Source: Collinsella sp. CAG:166
Lineage (GTDB): Bacteria; Actinomycetota; Coriobacteriia; Coriobacteriales; Coriobacteriaceae
Direction: 5' to 3'
DNA: 33,099 bases
Assembly (NCBI GenBank): GCA_000434535.1
Contig: FR878646.1
Span: 12,544-45,642 of the forward strand
Position 1 is the stretch's first letter. The number at the start of each line of letters is the position of its first letter. Below the pieces are notes generated by a model that was not told where the DNA came from, did not search any database, and worked only from the letters and a program-made list of their open reading frames with translations. A program made the position numbers and the translations under genes. Positions 16,317-24,574 of this stretch are shown here, piece after piece.

Positions 16317-16376
16317 CGTGATTCGACTAGCGGCGCACGCAAAAGGGGCGGTACACCACCGCACGTGGACCGTTCA

Positions 16377-16484
16377 GGAAAATGTATCCCGTTCTGGAGC
16401 CAAAAACTGGGCCGTAGTTTCCGCCAAACATGCCATCCGGAAAGCGCATCCCATTCTGAGCGGCAAATCCGGGACGCAGTTTCC
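16377..16484. repeat. Palindromic repeat family B, array 2 (upstream side of the ATPase gene)
   Basis: Two complete 46-nt imperfect palindromes, 16377-16422 and 16439-16484, repeat with a 62-nt period. Each starts GGAAA, continues with TCCC then TTCTG, and ends with a GGG..CG-type inverse arm and TTTCC. Their length and core match the unit at 14762-14807. The remainder of the 343-bp gap (16251-16593) has no gene. Confidence 0.8.
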
Positions 16485-16593
16485 ACTCCAAACAAAAGGC
16501 CCCGGCTCGCGATGGAGTCGGGGCCAAAGGCGCAGCATATGAAGTTGATGTTGAGTGCGAACAGCCCATCAGCAATGCCGTCTGCGCCCTACC

Positions 16594-19371
16594 CTACCCA
16601 CGGTGACGGGCGCGGCTGTACGGCGTATCCGCCATGGGCAGATCTGGACGCAGCTTGCCGTCAAATGCGTGATAGGCGTTCTGTACGGCGGGCGCCGTGG
16701 GGATCGTTGCGATCTCGCCGATGCCCTTGCCGCCGTATGCTACGGGCAGCAGCTCGTCCTTCTCCACGTAGATGGCGTGGATATCCGGAATCTCGGGCGC
16801 ACGGAACAGCCCGAGCGTACCGTACCTTGCCTGGGGCACGCAGTCCTTGAGCGGCCAGTCCTCGGTAAGCGCATAGCCCATGCCCATGAGCACGCCGCCT
16901 TCGATCTGACCCTGGATGGAGATGGGGTTGACCACCTTGCCGGAATCGTGCGCGGCATAGACCTCGCTCACGCGGCCGTTGTCATCCAGAATAACCACAT
17001 GCGTGGCAAAGCCGTAGCAGATATGGCTCTTGGGGTTGGGAACATCCGCACCCAGCTTGTCGGTCGGCTCCAGGTACACGTAGCCAAACTCGCATCCCTC
17101 GAGCGCCTTGATGGCGGCCGCGGGATCCTGAGGATGCATACCCTGGCCGGCGACGAGCTCCTGCGTGTGCAGCTGATAGGCGCGACCGTCGTCGTACTCG
17201 ATCTTGACGCCGTCGCCATGCGCATTCACGGGAGCGGCGGGCGCAGACTTGCCGGCCTCGACGTCAAGCATGGCATCGCGCAGCAGGAAGGCGGCACCGC
17301 GCACGGCCTCGCCGGTCACGACCGTCTGACGCGAACCAGACGTGGTGCCGGAGTCGGGAGCGTTCTCGGTGGAGCACTCGCCGTTGGCAATGCAGCGAAG
17401 CGGCAGACCGCAGGCCTCGGCAACGTCCTGCAAAAAGACGGTGTTGCAGCCCTGGCCGATGTCGGACGTGGCGGCATAGACCACAGCCACGCCGTTCTCG
17501 ACGCGAATCTTGCAGCGGCCGGCATCGGGCAGGCCAACGCCCACGCCGGCGTTCTTCATGGCGCAGGCGATACCGGCGTGTCCGGGATGCGCATAGTAGG
17601 CATCCTTGACCTCGAGCAGCGTCTCCTTCAGCGCCGTGGAGCAGTCGGCAATCTGGCCGTTGGGCAAAACCTCGCCCGGCTCGATGGCGTTGCGGTAGCG
17701 AATCTCCCACGGATCCAGGCCGACCTTCTCTGCCAGCAGGTCAATCAAGCTCTCGAGCGCAAACTCGGACTGGCAAACGCCAAAGCCGCGGTACGCGCCG
17801 GCGGGCGGGTTGTTGGTGTAGTAGCCAAAGCCGCGAATGTCGGTGTTCTGGTACTTGTAGGGGCCGACGGCATGCGTGCAGGCGCGCTCGAGCACCGGGC
17901 CACACAGCGACGCGTAGGCGCCGGTATCAAAGTTGATCTCGCAATCCAGGCCGGTAAAGTTGCCTTCGGCGTCGCAGCCCAGTGTAAAGGTGCCGTCCAT
18001 GGCATGACGCTTGGGATGAAAAGCAAGCGATTCGGCACGCGTGAGCTTGCACTTCACAGGATGCTGGAGCTTATAGGCAGCAAGCGCGGCCAGGTGCTGG
18101 ATCGAAACGTCCTCCTTACCGCCAAAGCCGCCGCCCACGAGCATGGTCTCGACGACCACGCGCTCGGGCTCGTTGTCCCAGCCAAACATATGGGCGCACT
18201 CTTTGCGCGTGTCGTAGGCGCCCTGGTCGGTCGACTGCACCTTGACGCCGTTCTTGTACGGGAAGGCAACGGCGCACTCGGGCTCCAAGAAGGCATGCTC
18301 GGTAAAGGGCGTGGTAAAGCGCTGCGTCACGGTGAACGCGCTTTCGGCCAGCGCCTTGGCGGCGTCGCCGCGCGTCACGTGGCGGCTCTGACACACGTTG
18401 TCCTTGAGCTCCACCGTGTTGCCAAAGGCAAAGAAGCTGTCATGCAGGCGCGGGGCGTCGGCGGCCCTGGCCTCGGCGATGTTGCGCACGGGCTCCAGAG
18501 GCTCGTAATCGATCTTGACGAGCTTCTTGGCCTTCTCGAGCGTCGCTTCATCCTCGGCGACCACCAGCACGATGGCGTCACCCACGCAGCGGGTGATATC
18601 GCCCTGGGCGATCATGACGTCCCAGTCCTGGATAAGGTGGCCGACCTGGTTGACCGGCACGTCCTCGGCGCGCAGGATGCCCACCACGCCGGGCAGGGCC
18701 TCGGCCTTGGAAGTATCGATGGAGAGCACACGGGCGCGCGGGTACTTGGAGCGCACGGCGCTGGCATAGGTCAGACCCGGCTGATCGAGCTCGTCGATGT
18801 CGTCGGGATACTTGCCCTCGCCGAGCACCTTCTTGCGCACGTCGATGCGGAAGGCGCGCTTGCCCACGCCGTAGTCGTCGCCGCGCTCCAAATCCTCGTC
18901 GATCTGCTTTTCGCCACGGAGCACCGCAGCTGCCAGCGAAATGCCCTCGATAATCTTTTTGTAGCCGGTGCAGCGGCAGACATTGCCACGGATGGCGTAC
19001 TTGATCTGCTCCTCGGTGGGCTCGGGGTCCTCGGCGATCAGCGCTGCACCCGCCATGACCATGCCGGGGATGCAAAAACCGCACTGCACGGCGCCCACGG
19101 CGCCAAAGGCGTACACAAAGGCCTCGCGCACGTCCTCGGGCAGGCCCTCGACGGTCACGATGTTACGGCCGGCGGCAAGAGCAGTGGTCAGTACGCACGC
19201 CTTGACGGCCGCACCGTCCACATGGATGGTGCAGGTGCCGCAGGCGCCCTCGGAGCAGCCGTCCTTGGCGGAGTGAATGTGCAGGTCGTCGCGCAGATAG
19301 CGCAGCAGTGGTTTATTCTCCGTCGTCGTGTGCTCGACACCGTTAACGGTAAAAGTGAATTCCTGTGCCAT
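16594..19371 (-). CDS. xdh: Selenium-dependent xanthine dehydrogenase, fused Fe-S and molybdenum subunits
   Basis: This molybdenum hydroxylase oxidises purines such as hypoxanthine or xanthine using water as oxygen source. The 925-aa protein joins an N-terminal [2Fe-2S] part (C39, C44, C47, C59 and C97, C100, C132, C134) directly to the large molybdopterin-binding part (from about residue 170). There is no FAD domain, so electrons must leave to a separate carrier. Conserved segments include GGGFGGKE, AYRGFGVCQSEFALE, and GGKGIGE with the catalytic glutamate E886. The architecture and the presence of yqeB, yqeC and mocA fit the labile-selenium family; no in-frame stop suggests selenocysteine. 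The gene lies 12 bp after a ferredoxin gene and is last in a five-gene operon. Confidence 0.93.
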   Translation of the reverse strand: MAQEFTFTVNGVEHTTTENKPLLRYLRDDLHIHSAKDGCSEGACGTCTIHVDGAAVKACVLTTALAAGRNIVTVEGLPEDVREAFVYAFGAVGAVQCGFCIPGMVMAGAALIAEDPEPTEEQIKYAIRGNVCRCTGYKKIIEGISLAAAVLRGEKQIDEDLERGDDYGVGKRAFRIDVRKKVLGEGKYPDDIDELDQPGLTYASAVRSKYPRARVLSIDTSKAEALPGVVGILRAEDVPVNQVGHLIQDWDVMIAQGDITRCVGDAIVLVVAEDEATLEKAKKLVKIDYEPLEPVRNIAEARAADAPRLHDSFFAFGNTVELKDNVCQSRHVTRGDAAKALAESAFTVTQRFTTPFTEHAFLEPECAVAFPYKNGVKVQSTDQGAYDTRKECAHMFGWDNEPERVVVETMLVGGGFGGKEDVSIQHLAALAAYKLQHPVKCKLTRAESLAFHPKRHAMDGTFTLGCDAEGNFTGLDCEINFDTGAYASLCGPVLERACTHAVGPYKYQNTDIRGFGYYTNNPPAGAYRGFGVCQSEFALESLIDLLAEKVGLDPWEIRYRNAIEPGEVLPNGQIADCSTALKETLLEVKDAYYAHPGHAGIACAMKNAGVGVGLPDAGRCKIRVENGVAVVYAATSDIGQGCNTVFLQDVAEACGLPLRCIANGECSTENAPDSGTTSGSRQTVVTGEAVRGAAFLLRDAMLDVEAGKSAPAAPVNAHGDGVKIEYDDGRAYQLHTQELVAGQGMHPQDPAAAIKALEGCEFGYVYLEPTDKLGADVPNPKSHICYGFATHVVILDDNGRVSEVYAAHDSGKVVNPISIQGQIEGGVLMGMGYALTEDWPLKDCVPQARYGTLGLFRAPEIPDIHAIYVEKDELLPVAYGGKGIGEIATIPTAPAVQNAYHAFDGKLRPDLPMADTPYSRARHRG

Positions 19372-19383
19372 GGTGATTCCCTT

Positions 19384-19863
19384 CTACACGCCGGCGGCGA
19401 TGCCGGTGCGGTCGTGGATGGCGCCATGCGGGCAGACGACGGCGCACATGCCGCACGACAGGCAGTCCACGCCGTCGATATGGGCGCAGTTGTCCTCGAT
19501 GCGGATAGCGCCGGCAGGGCACTTTTTGGCGCACATACCGCAACCGATACAGCTCGTGTCGCAGACCTTGCGCGCAATGGCACCCTTATCGGTGTTGTTG
19601 CAGCGCACCAGAATGTTCTGGTAGCCGGGGACGAAGGCAATCACGCGCTGCGGGCACGCCACGTCGCACAGGCCACAGCCCGTGCACTTGGAGCGGTCCA
19701 CGCGGGCGATGCCATCGACCAGCGCAATGGCGCCGTGGGGGCAGGCCGTGACGCAGGCGCCACAGCCAATGCAGCCTTCGCTGCAGCGGGCATCGCCGCC
19801 TGCGGAGGCGCAACCGCTTCCGCAGGCAACGTAGGCCACGTTATGTTGAATGGATTTGGCCAT
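19384..19863 (-). CDS. Polyferredoxin with four CxxCxxCxxxCP-type motifs
   Basis: A 159-aa soluble electron carrier. Four [4Fe-4S] motifs are visible: CIGCGACVTACP, CTGCGLCDVACP, CIGCGMCAKKCP and CLSCGMCAVVCP. Together they form two bacterial-type double ferredoxin units joined by a linker (about residues 72-100). An extra N-terminal cysteine group (CGSGCASAGGDARC) might hold another cluster or a metal; this is uncertain. The gene sits 11 bp after ygfK and 12 bp before xdh. It most likely links the FAD-less XDH to YgfK or to the cell's ferredoxin pool. It may otherwise be called an RnfB-like or 4Fe-4S dicluster protein. Confidence 0.9.
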   Translation of the reverse strand: MAKSIQHNVAYVACGSGCASAGGDARCSEGCIGCGACVTACPHGAIALVDGIARVDRSKCTGCGLCDVACPQRVIAFVPGYQNILVRCNNTDKGAIARKVCDTSCIGCGMCAKKCPAGAIRIEDNCAHIDGVDCLSCGMCAVVCPHGAIHDRTGIAAGV

Positions 19864-19874
19864 AAGAGACTCGC

Positions 19875-22874
19875 CTATTTCTTAAGAAGGTACGAATAGT
19901 TGTCGCGCACGGCCCTGATGGTCAGGCGGACGGCCTCGGGAAGACCGGTGTTGACGGCATCGACCGAGACGGTGCGGACCGTGCCGGCGACGCGGACCTT
20001 AAAGTGGTCCTCGTCCACAGCCAGGAAGCCCTCGTTCTCGGAGTTCTCCATGTCCTGCTCGCTCCAGAACAGGGTGAGCTTGTCCTTGTAGGGACGACCC
20101 TCCTGGTAGGGGCAGAACACGGCGCAGTTACCGCACTCGTTGCACATGCCGTCGACGTGGACGACCTGATGCTTGGCCAGGCCCGGCACCTTAATTGCCA
20201 CGTTGGCGCGGTTGGGGCACACATCGCAGCAGACCTCGCACACCGAGCCGCAGCCCAGGCAGCGGGTCTTGGTGCAGTTGCGCTTGTCGCGGCACAGCGA
20301 CCCCTTGCGCTCGTAGCAGGCGTCCTCGCGATCGGCCTGAGCATTCTGGTCGGCGTACTTGTTAAAGTCCACGCCGGCAATGGCACGGGCGACTTCGGCG
20401 GCATCGGCAATAGCCTCGACCACGGTGGCAGGACCGCGACGGCAGTCGCCCGCAGCCCAGACGCCCTCAACGCCGGTGGAGGTGGCGGCAAGACGGCCGC
20501 GACGGTCGTGCTCGACGCCCGCGGCATCGTACAGGCTGGCATCGATGCCCTCGCCCACGGCGCAGATCACCGTGGTGGCGGAAAGCTCGACGGTCTCGCC
20601 CGTGGCGACGGGACTGCGACGGCCGCTTGCATCCGGCTCGCCGAGCTCCATAACGTCGCAGGTCAGCACGGAGCCGTTGAGCGCCTTGGGCGCCAGCAGC
20701 TCGCAGAACTCAACGCCGTCGGCAAGAGCAAGATCGAGCTCTTCCTCGTCGGCGGGCATCTGCTTCTTGGTGCGGCGATACACCAGGCGCACGTTCTTCA
20801 CGCCGGCCAGGCGCTTGGCCACGCGGGCCGCGTCCATGGCGGTGTTGCCGGCGCCAATGACCACGACGTCCTCGCCCAGTTCGAGTTTCTCGCCCTTCTT
20901 GGCGGCCTCGAGGAACTCCAGCACATCGAGCTCGGCACCCTCGCCCAAGCCCGCAGAGCCGGGCATCCAGGCACCGGTGGCCACGACCACGTCAGTAAAG
21001 CCTTGAGCCTTGAGTTCGTCGATGGAATCAACGCGAGCGTTGAGCTGCACCTTGGCGCCAAAGGCCAGGCAGAGCTCGGCATCGTGGGAGATATCGTCGC
21101 TGGCGATACGGAACTCGGGGATCACGTGACGGACCACGCCGCCGAGAGAGTCGCGGGCCTCGAAGATGGTGACGGGCACGCCGGCACGCGTCAGGAAGAA
21201 CGCCGTCGCCAGGCCGGCCGGGCCGCCGCCGATAACGGCAACGTTGCGCTCGCCGTCGTTTGCGATGGCCTGGGCGCGCAGCTTGGGCAACACGGCGGTC
21301 ATGGCCTCGCGGGCGGCCTTGAGCTTGCTGGCGCGAATCTGGGCGCCCTCGGGCTCGTAAAATGCACGCTCGCAGGCACGGCCGCAGGGATGCGGGCAGA
21401 TGGTGCCGGTAATGAACGGCAGGGCATTGCGCTCGATGATGATGTTGAGCGCGTCCTCGTAGCGGCCCTCGTCAACAGCCGCCAAGTAGGCGGGAATGTC
21501 CTGCTGAATGGGGCAGCTCGTACGGCACGGCGTGGTAAAGCAGTCGGAAAGCGGGCTCTTGCCGGCGACCTTGCGGTCGGGCAGCGGGCGCAGCGGCTTC
21601 TTGTAGAGCGGGTTGGTGAGCGAATCGGTCTGAATCGCAGTCACGGCCTCGAGAGAGACGCCCGCGAACGGCTTACCATCCAGGTCGGTAAACTCGCCTG
21701 CCATCTGGCTAAAGCGCTCGTAGCCACCGGGCTTGAGCACGTCGGTCGCCAAGGTAACGGGCCAAATGCCGGCATCGTACAGAGCACGGATGTTGTAGAC
21801 CGTGGCGCCGCCGGAGTAGCTGATGCGCAGCTTGCCATCAAACTGCTCGGTAATGCGGCGGGCAGCCTCGATGGTCAGCGAGAACAGCGAACGGCCGGAC
21901 ATGTACATCTCGGTGGAGGGCAGCTCGTTCCTCGTCACGTCGACGGGGAACGTGTTGGTCAGCTTGACGCCAAACTCCAGGCCGCGCTCGGCGCACAGGG
22001 CAATCAGGCGCTCGAACATAGGCACGGCATCGGCCCACTGCAGATCCTCGCGGAAGTGCGTGTCATCGAAGACGATGTAGTCAAAGCCCAGCTCGTTCAG
22101 ACGCTGACGGGCAAACTCATAGCCCAGCAGCGTGGGGTTGCACTTGATGTAGGTGTTGAGGCCCTTCTCGGTGATCAGATAGGTCGCGATGCGCTCGATC
22201 TCGGCCGGCGGGCAGCCGTGCAGGGTAGACTCGGTGATGGAGTTGGAGACGCGTGCCGGGATGGACTCGACAAATGCGGCGTCAACATGCTCAAACTTGT
22301 CCAGGTTGGCGAGCGCCCACGTACGGCACTCGTTCCAGACGTCGGAGCCGCTGGCGTCCTTCATACCCTCGATGTAGGCGTCGACCTTGGGGCTCTTGAT
22401 GCCCTCCAGGTCATAACCCACGGACATGTTGAAGACAAAACCGTCCGGGCTTCCCAGGCCGTACTCGCGAGCGATGAGGTGGCAGGCGAACCATGCCTTC
22501 ACGTACTCGGCAAAGGCCTGCGGAACCTCGAGCTCGGTCGACCACTCACAGTTGTAGCACTCGTCCTGCGCCACGATGCAGGGCTTGTTCACACACTTGG
22601 AGAGCTCCTCGCCGTCCATAACCTGGACGGTCTTGAGCTCAAAGAAGCGGGAACCGGCCACGTAGGATGCCACGATGTTTTGGGCAAGCTGCGTATTGGG
22701 GCCGGCGGCCGGGCCAAACGGAGTCTCGATGCGCTCGTCAAAAATGGGAAGCGCGCCCTCCTGGTTGGTCGTGACCATCTTGCGCACGCCAAAGATGGCG
22801 TCCTGGGTCTTGTGCTCCTCGATGATCCAGTTCATCAGCTGCGAAAACGGGATCGGCCTCATGATGTCGCTCAT
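19875..22874 (-). CDS. ygfK: YgfK, selenium-associated flavin/Fe-S oxidoreductase
   Basis: YgfK was named a putative selenate reductase subunit, but in this type of cluster it is tied to anaerobic purine/urate breakdown, probably by reducing the ring. The 999-aa protein has an N-terminal dihydroorotate/dihydropyrimidine dehydrogenase-like barrel (about 1-430). A GltD-like part follows with Fe-S cysteines (TTPCRTSCP near 447-455; CPHPCGRAC 493-501), an FAD site (VIGGGPAG 547-554) and an NAD(P) site (VIGAGNTAMDAA 672-683). C-terminal ferredoxin-like cysteines lie at about 872-887 and 911-921. The start at 22874 is chosen for AGAGGAG upstream; the frame is open 16 codons further. Family assignment is very secure; the reaction is inferred. 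Confidence 0.93.
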   Translation of the reverse strand: MSDIMRPIPFSQLMNWIIEEHKTQDAIFGVRKMVTTNQEGALPIFDERIETPFGPAAGPNTQLAQNIVASYVAGSRFFELKTVQVMDGEELSKCVNKPCIVAQDECYNCEWSTELEVPQAFAEYVKAWFACHLIAREYGLGSPDGFVFNMSVGYDLEGIKSPKVDAYIEGMKDASGSDVWNECRTWALANLDKFEHVDAAFVESIPARVSNSITESTLHGCPPAEIERIATYLITEKGLNTYIKCNPTLLGYEFARQRLNELGFDYIVFDDTHFREDLQWADAVPMFERLIALCAERGLEFGVKLTNTFPVDVTRNELPSTEMYMSGRSLFSLTIEAARRITEQFDGKLRISYSGGATVYNIRALYDAGIWPVTLATDVLKPGGYERFSQMAGEFTDLDGKPFAGVSLEAVTAIQTDSLTNPLYKKPLRPLPDRKVAGKSPLSDCFTTPCRTSCPIQQDIPAYLAAVDEGRYEDALNIIIERNALPFITGTICPHPCGRACERAFYEPEGAQIRASKLKAAREAMTAVLPKLRAQAIANDGERNVAVIGGGPAGLATAFFLTRAGVPVTIFEARDSLGGVVRHVIPEFRIASDDISHDAELCLAFGAKVQLNARVDSIDELKAQGFTDVVVATGAWMPGSAGLGEGAELDVLEFLEAAKKGEKLELGEDVVVIGAGNTAMDAARVAKRLAGVKNVRLVYRRTKKQMPADEEELDLALADGVEFCELLAPKALNGSVLTCDVMELGEPDASGRRSPVATGETVELSATTVICAVGEGIDASLYDAAGVEHDRRGRLAATSTGVEGVWAAGDCRRGPATVVEAIADAAEVARAIAGVDFNKYADQNAQADREDACYERKGSLCRDKRNCTKTRCLGCGSVCEVCCDVCPNRANVAIKVPGLAKHQVVHVDGMCNECGNCAVFCPYQEGRPYKDKLTLFWSEQDMENSENEGFLAVDEDHFKVRVAGTVRTVSVDAVNTGLPEAVRLTIRAVRDNYSYLLKK

Positions 22875-22972
22875 AATGAGCTCCTCTCTGTAACGCCCGG
22901 CGAGACCGCGCGGCGGGCGCAAATACGGTGTAGCGCTAGCACAGCGCCGGCGACCCCGCGGAGGCCGCCTAT

Positions 22973-23008
22973 ACGCGCGTCAGATGCGGCGAAACATCCG
23001 GCGCGCGT
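22973..23008 (-). other. Intercistronic hairpin between ssnA and ygfK
   Basis: ACGCGCG (22973-22979) pairs with CGCGCGT (23002-23008), with an inner GATG/CATC stem. It has no T-run and lies in a 149-bp gap, so it more likely affects mRNA processing or stability than termination. Confidence 0.45.
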
Positions 23009-23023
23009 GAATCTACTTGTGAA

Positions 23024-24379
23024 TTAGTAGGTGCGATCGTTGAGCGTGCTCCAGAGCTTCTTGGACTCAGCCATGGTCCACGCGTTGATCTTTTCCTCAT
23101 CGATACCGACGAACTCGCGATCCTTGTACAGGACGCGGCCGTTGATGATGGTGGTACGGCAGTTTTTGCCCATCATGCCAAAGAGCATGTGGCCGTCGAT
23201 GTTCTCCTCGCTCAGCGGCGTAAAGGGCTTGTAGTCCATAACGATGACGTCGGCGGCAGCGCCGGCCTCGAGCACGCCGAGCTTGCGATCGAAGTACTTG
23301 CTGGCCATCTTGGCGTTGTTCTCGAACAGCATGGTCATGGCCTCGCACCAGCCCACGTTGGGCATGGCGGCGTTGTGGCGCTGAATGATCAGGAAGACCT
23401 TGAGGCTCTCGAGCATATCGTGGGTGTAGGCGTCGGTGCCCATGCACACGGGGATGCCGCGGCGGAAGAACTCGAGCACGGGGGCGCAGCCCACGGCGTT
23501 GCCCATATTGGATTCGGGGTTGTTGACCAGCCAGGTGCCGGACTCCTTGACGATATCCATCTCGGCGGGCGTCACGTGGATGCAGTGGCCGAGCATGGTG
23601 TCGGGACCGAGCAGGTTGTGCTGCAGCAGGCGCTCGACGGGGCTGATACCGCCGCGGTTGAGGCGGGAGTCCCACACGTCGTTCATGCCCTCGCACACGT
23701 GGATGTGGAAACCGGTCAGGCCGTTGTTGGCCTCGGCCATCTTGTCCATGGTCTCGTCCGACAGCGTAAAGGTGGCGTGACCGCCAAACATGGCGGCGAT
23801 CATGTGGTTGTCGTTATCGCGACGCTCCTTGGCGGCCCACTGGGCAAACTCGGCGTTCTCGGCAATGGCCTGGTCGCATTTTTCCTGGCCGCGGCGATCG
23901 GAGACCTCGTAGCACAGGCACGAACGCATGCCCAGCTCCTGAGCTGCATCCTTAATGGTAAAGAGGCTTCCCGGGATCTCGCAGAAGCTCGCGTGGTGAT
24001 CGAAGATCGTGGTGACGCCGTCGCGGATGGAGTCCAGGATCGTGGCATAGGCGCTGGCCTTGGTGCCGTCGAGCGTCAGGTTGTCGTCGATCTTCCACCA
24101 CTGCTGCTCAAGATTCTCCAGGAAGTTGGTGGGGTTGCAGCCCTTAATGGCAAGGCCGCGGGCCAGACCCGAGTAGATGTGGGTGTGGCAGTTGATGAGT
24201 CCGGGCATGATGAGGTTGCCCCGGGCGTCGACGTACTCGGCATCCGGGTACTTGGCCTTGAGCTCGCACTCGGGGCCCACTTCGACGATCGTACCTCCGT
24301 CAATGGCGACCGCACCGTTTGGAATGAACGGGGTCTGAGCGTTGCGGGTAAAGACGGAACCGTTAGCGACCAGAAGCAT
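23024..24379 (-). CDS. ssnA: SsnA, selenium-metabolism-linked amidohydrolase
   Basis: SsnA belongs to the metal-dependent deaminase branch of the amidohydrolases, relatives of guanine deaminase and chlorohydrolases. It is a core member of this cluster, where it probably removes an amino group or opens a ring. The 451-aa protein has H65 and H67 (NCHTHIYSG), further histidines in FHIHVCEG and GHCIHV, and the metal aspartate in MGTDAYTHDM. The nearest upstream ATG (24397) lacks a ribosome site, while the ATG at 24379 has AAGGGAG five bases ahead and is preferred. It is second in the operon after the permease. The true substrate is not known from sequence. Confidence 0.92.
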   Translation of the reverse strand: MLLVANGSVFTRNAQTPFIPNGAVAIDGGTIVEVGPECELKAKYPDAEYVDARGNLIMPGLINCHTHIYSGLARGLAIKGCNPTNFLENLEQQWWKIDDNLTLDGTKASAYATILDSIRDGVTTIFDHHASFCEIPGSLFTIKDAAQELGMRSCLCYEVSDRRGQEKCDQAIAENAEFAQWAAKERRDNDNHMIAAMFGGHATFTLSDETMDKMAEANNGLTGFHIHVCEGMNDVWDSRLNRGGISPVERLLQHNLLGPDTMLGHCIHVTPAEMDIVKESGTWLVNNPESNMGNAVGCAPVLEFFRRGIPVCMGTDAYTHDMLESLKVFLIIQRHNAAMPNVGWCEAMTMLFENNAKMASKYFDRKLGVLEAGAAADVIVMDYKPFTPLSEENIDGHMLFGMMGKNCRTTIINGRVLYKDREFVGIDEEKINAWTMAESKKLWSTLNDRTY

Positions 24380-24485
24380 GGATGCTCCCTTCAACATCAG
24401 GGGCGGGGTTTGACACCTCTGACATGGCGGAGTGCGAAGCGCCGGCCTACACCGGAAACGGGCCCTCTCCCGTCAACGCTTCACC

Positions 24486-24557
24486 AAAGGGACAAACCCT
24501 TTGAAGTGCGGCTTGACGCCGCATGACGTCGGCGGACGAGGCGATGCGTCCGCCGAC
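24486..24557. repeat. Three consecutive perfect hairpins between the permease and ssnA
   Basis: AAAGGG-ACAAA-CCCTTT (24486-24502), TGCGGC-TTGAC-GCCGCA (24507-24523) and an 11-bp stem GTCGGCGGACG/CGTCCGCCGAC (24528-24557) follow each other within 72 bp. There is no T-run after them. They lie just downstream of the permease stop codon in the transcript and may protect or separate the permease message from the rest of the operon. Confidence 0.6.
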
Positions 24558-24574
24558 GAATAGCACCGAATTGG

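Noticed and set aside
14728..16484. Family B repeats as a CRISPR array
   Set aside because: The units are palindromes in alternating orientation, spacing is irregular, there are no unique spacers of constant length, and no cas genes are nearby.
16594..19371. Selenocysteine in the xanthine dehydrogenase
   Set aside because: The reading frame is complete without an in-frame UGA, and the yqeB/yqeC/mocA context fits labile, non-genetically encoded selenium.
16555..23027. Very long plus-strand open frames (about 1,114 and 1,007 codons) opposite xdh and ygfK
   Set aside because: They are antisense to two unmistakable conserved genes, are rich in Gly/Ala/Val/Leu/His without domain motifs, and follow from the high-GC third-position bias of the real genes.
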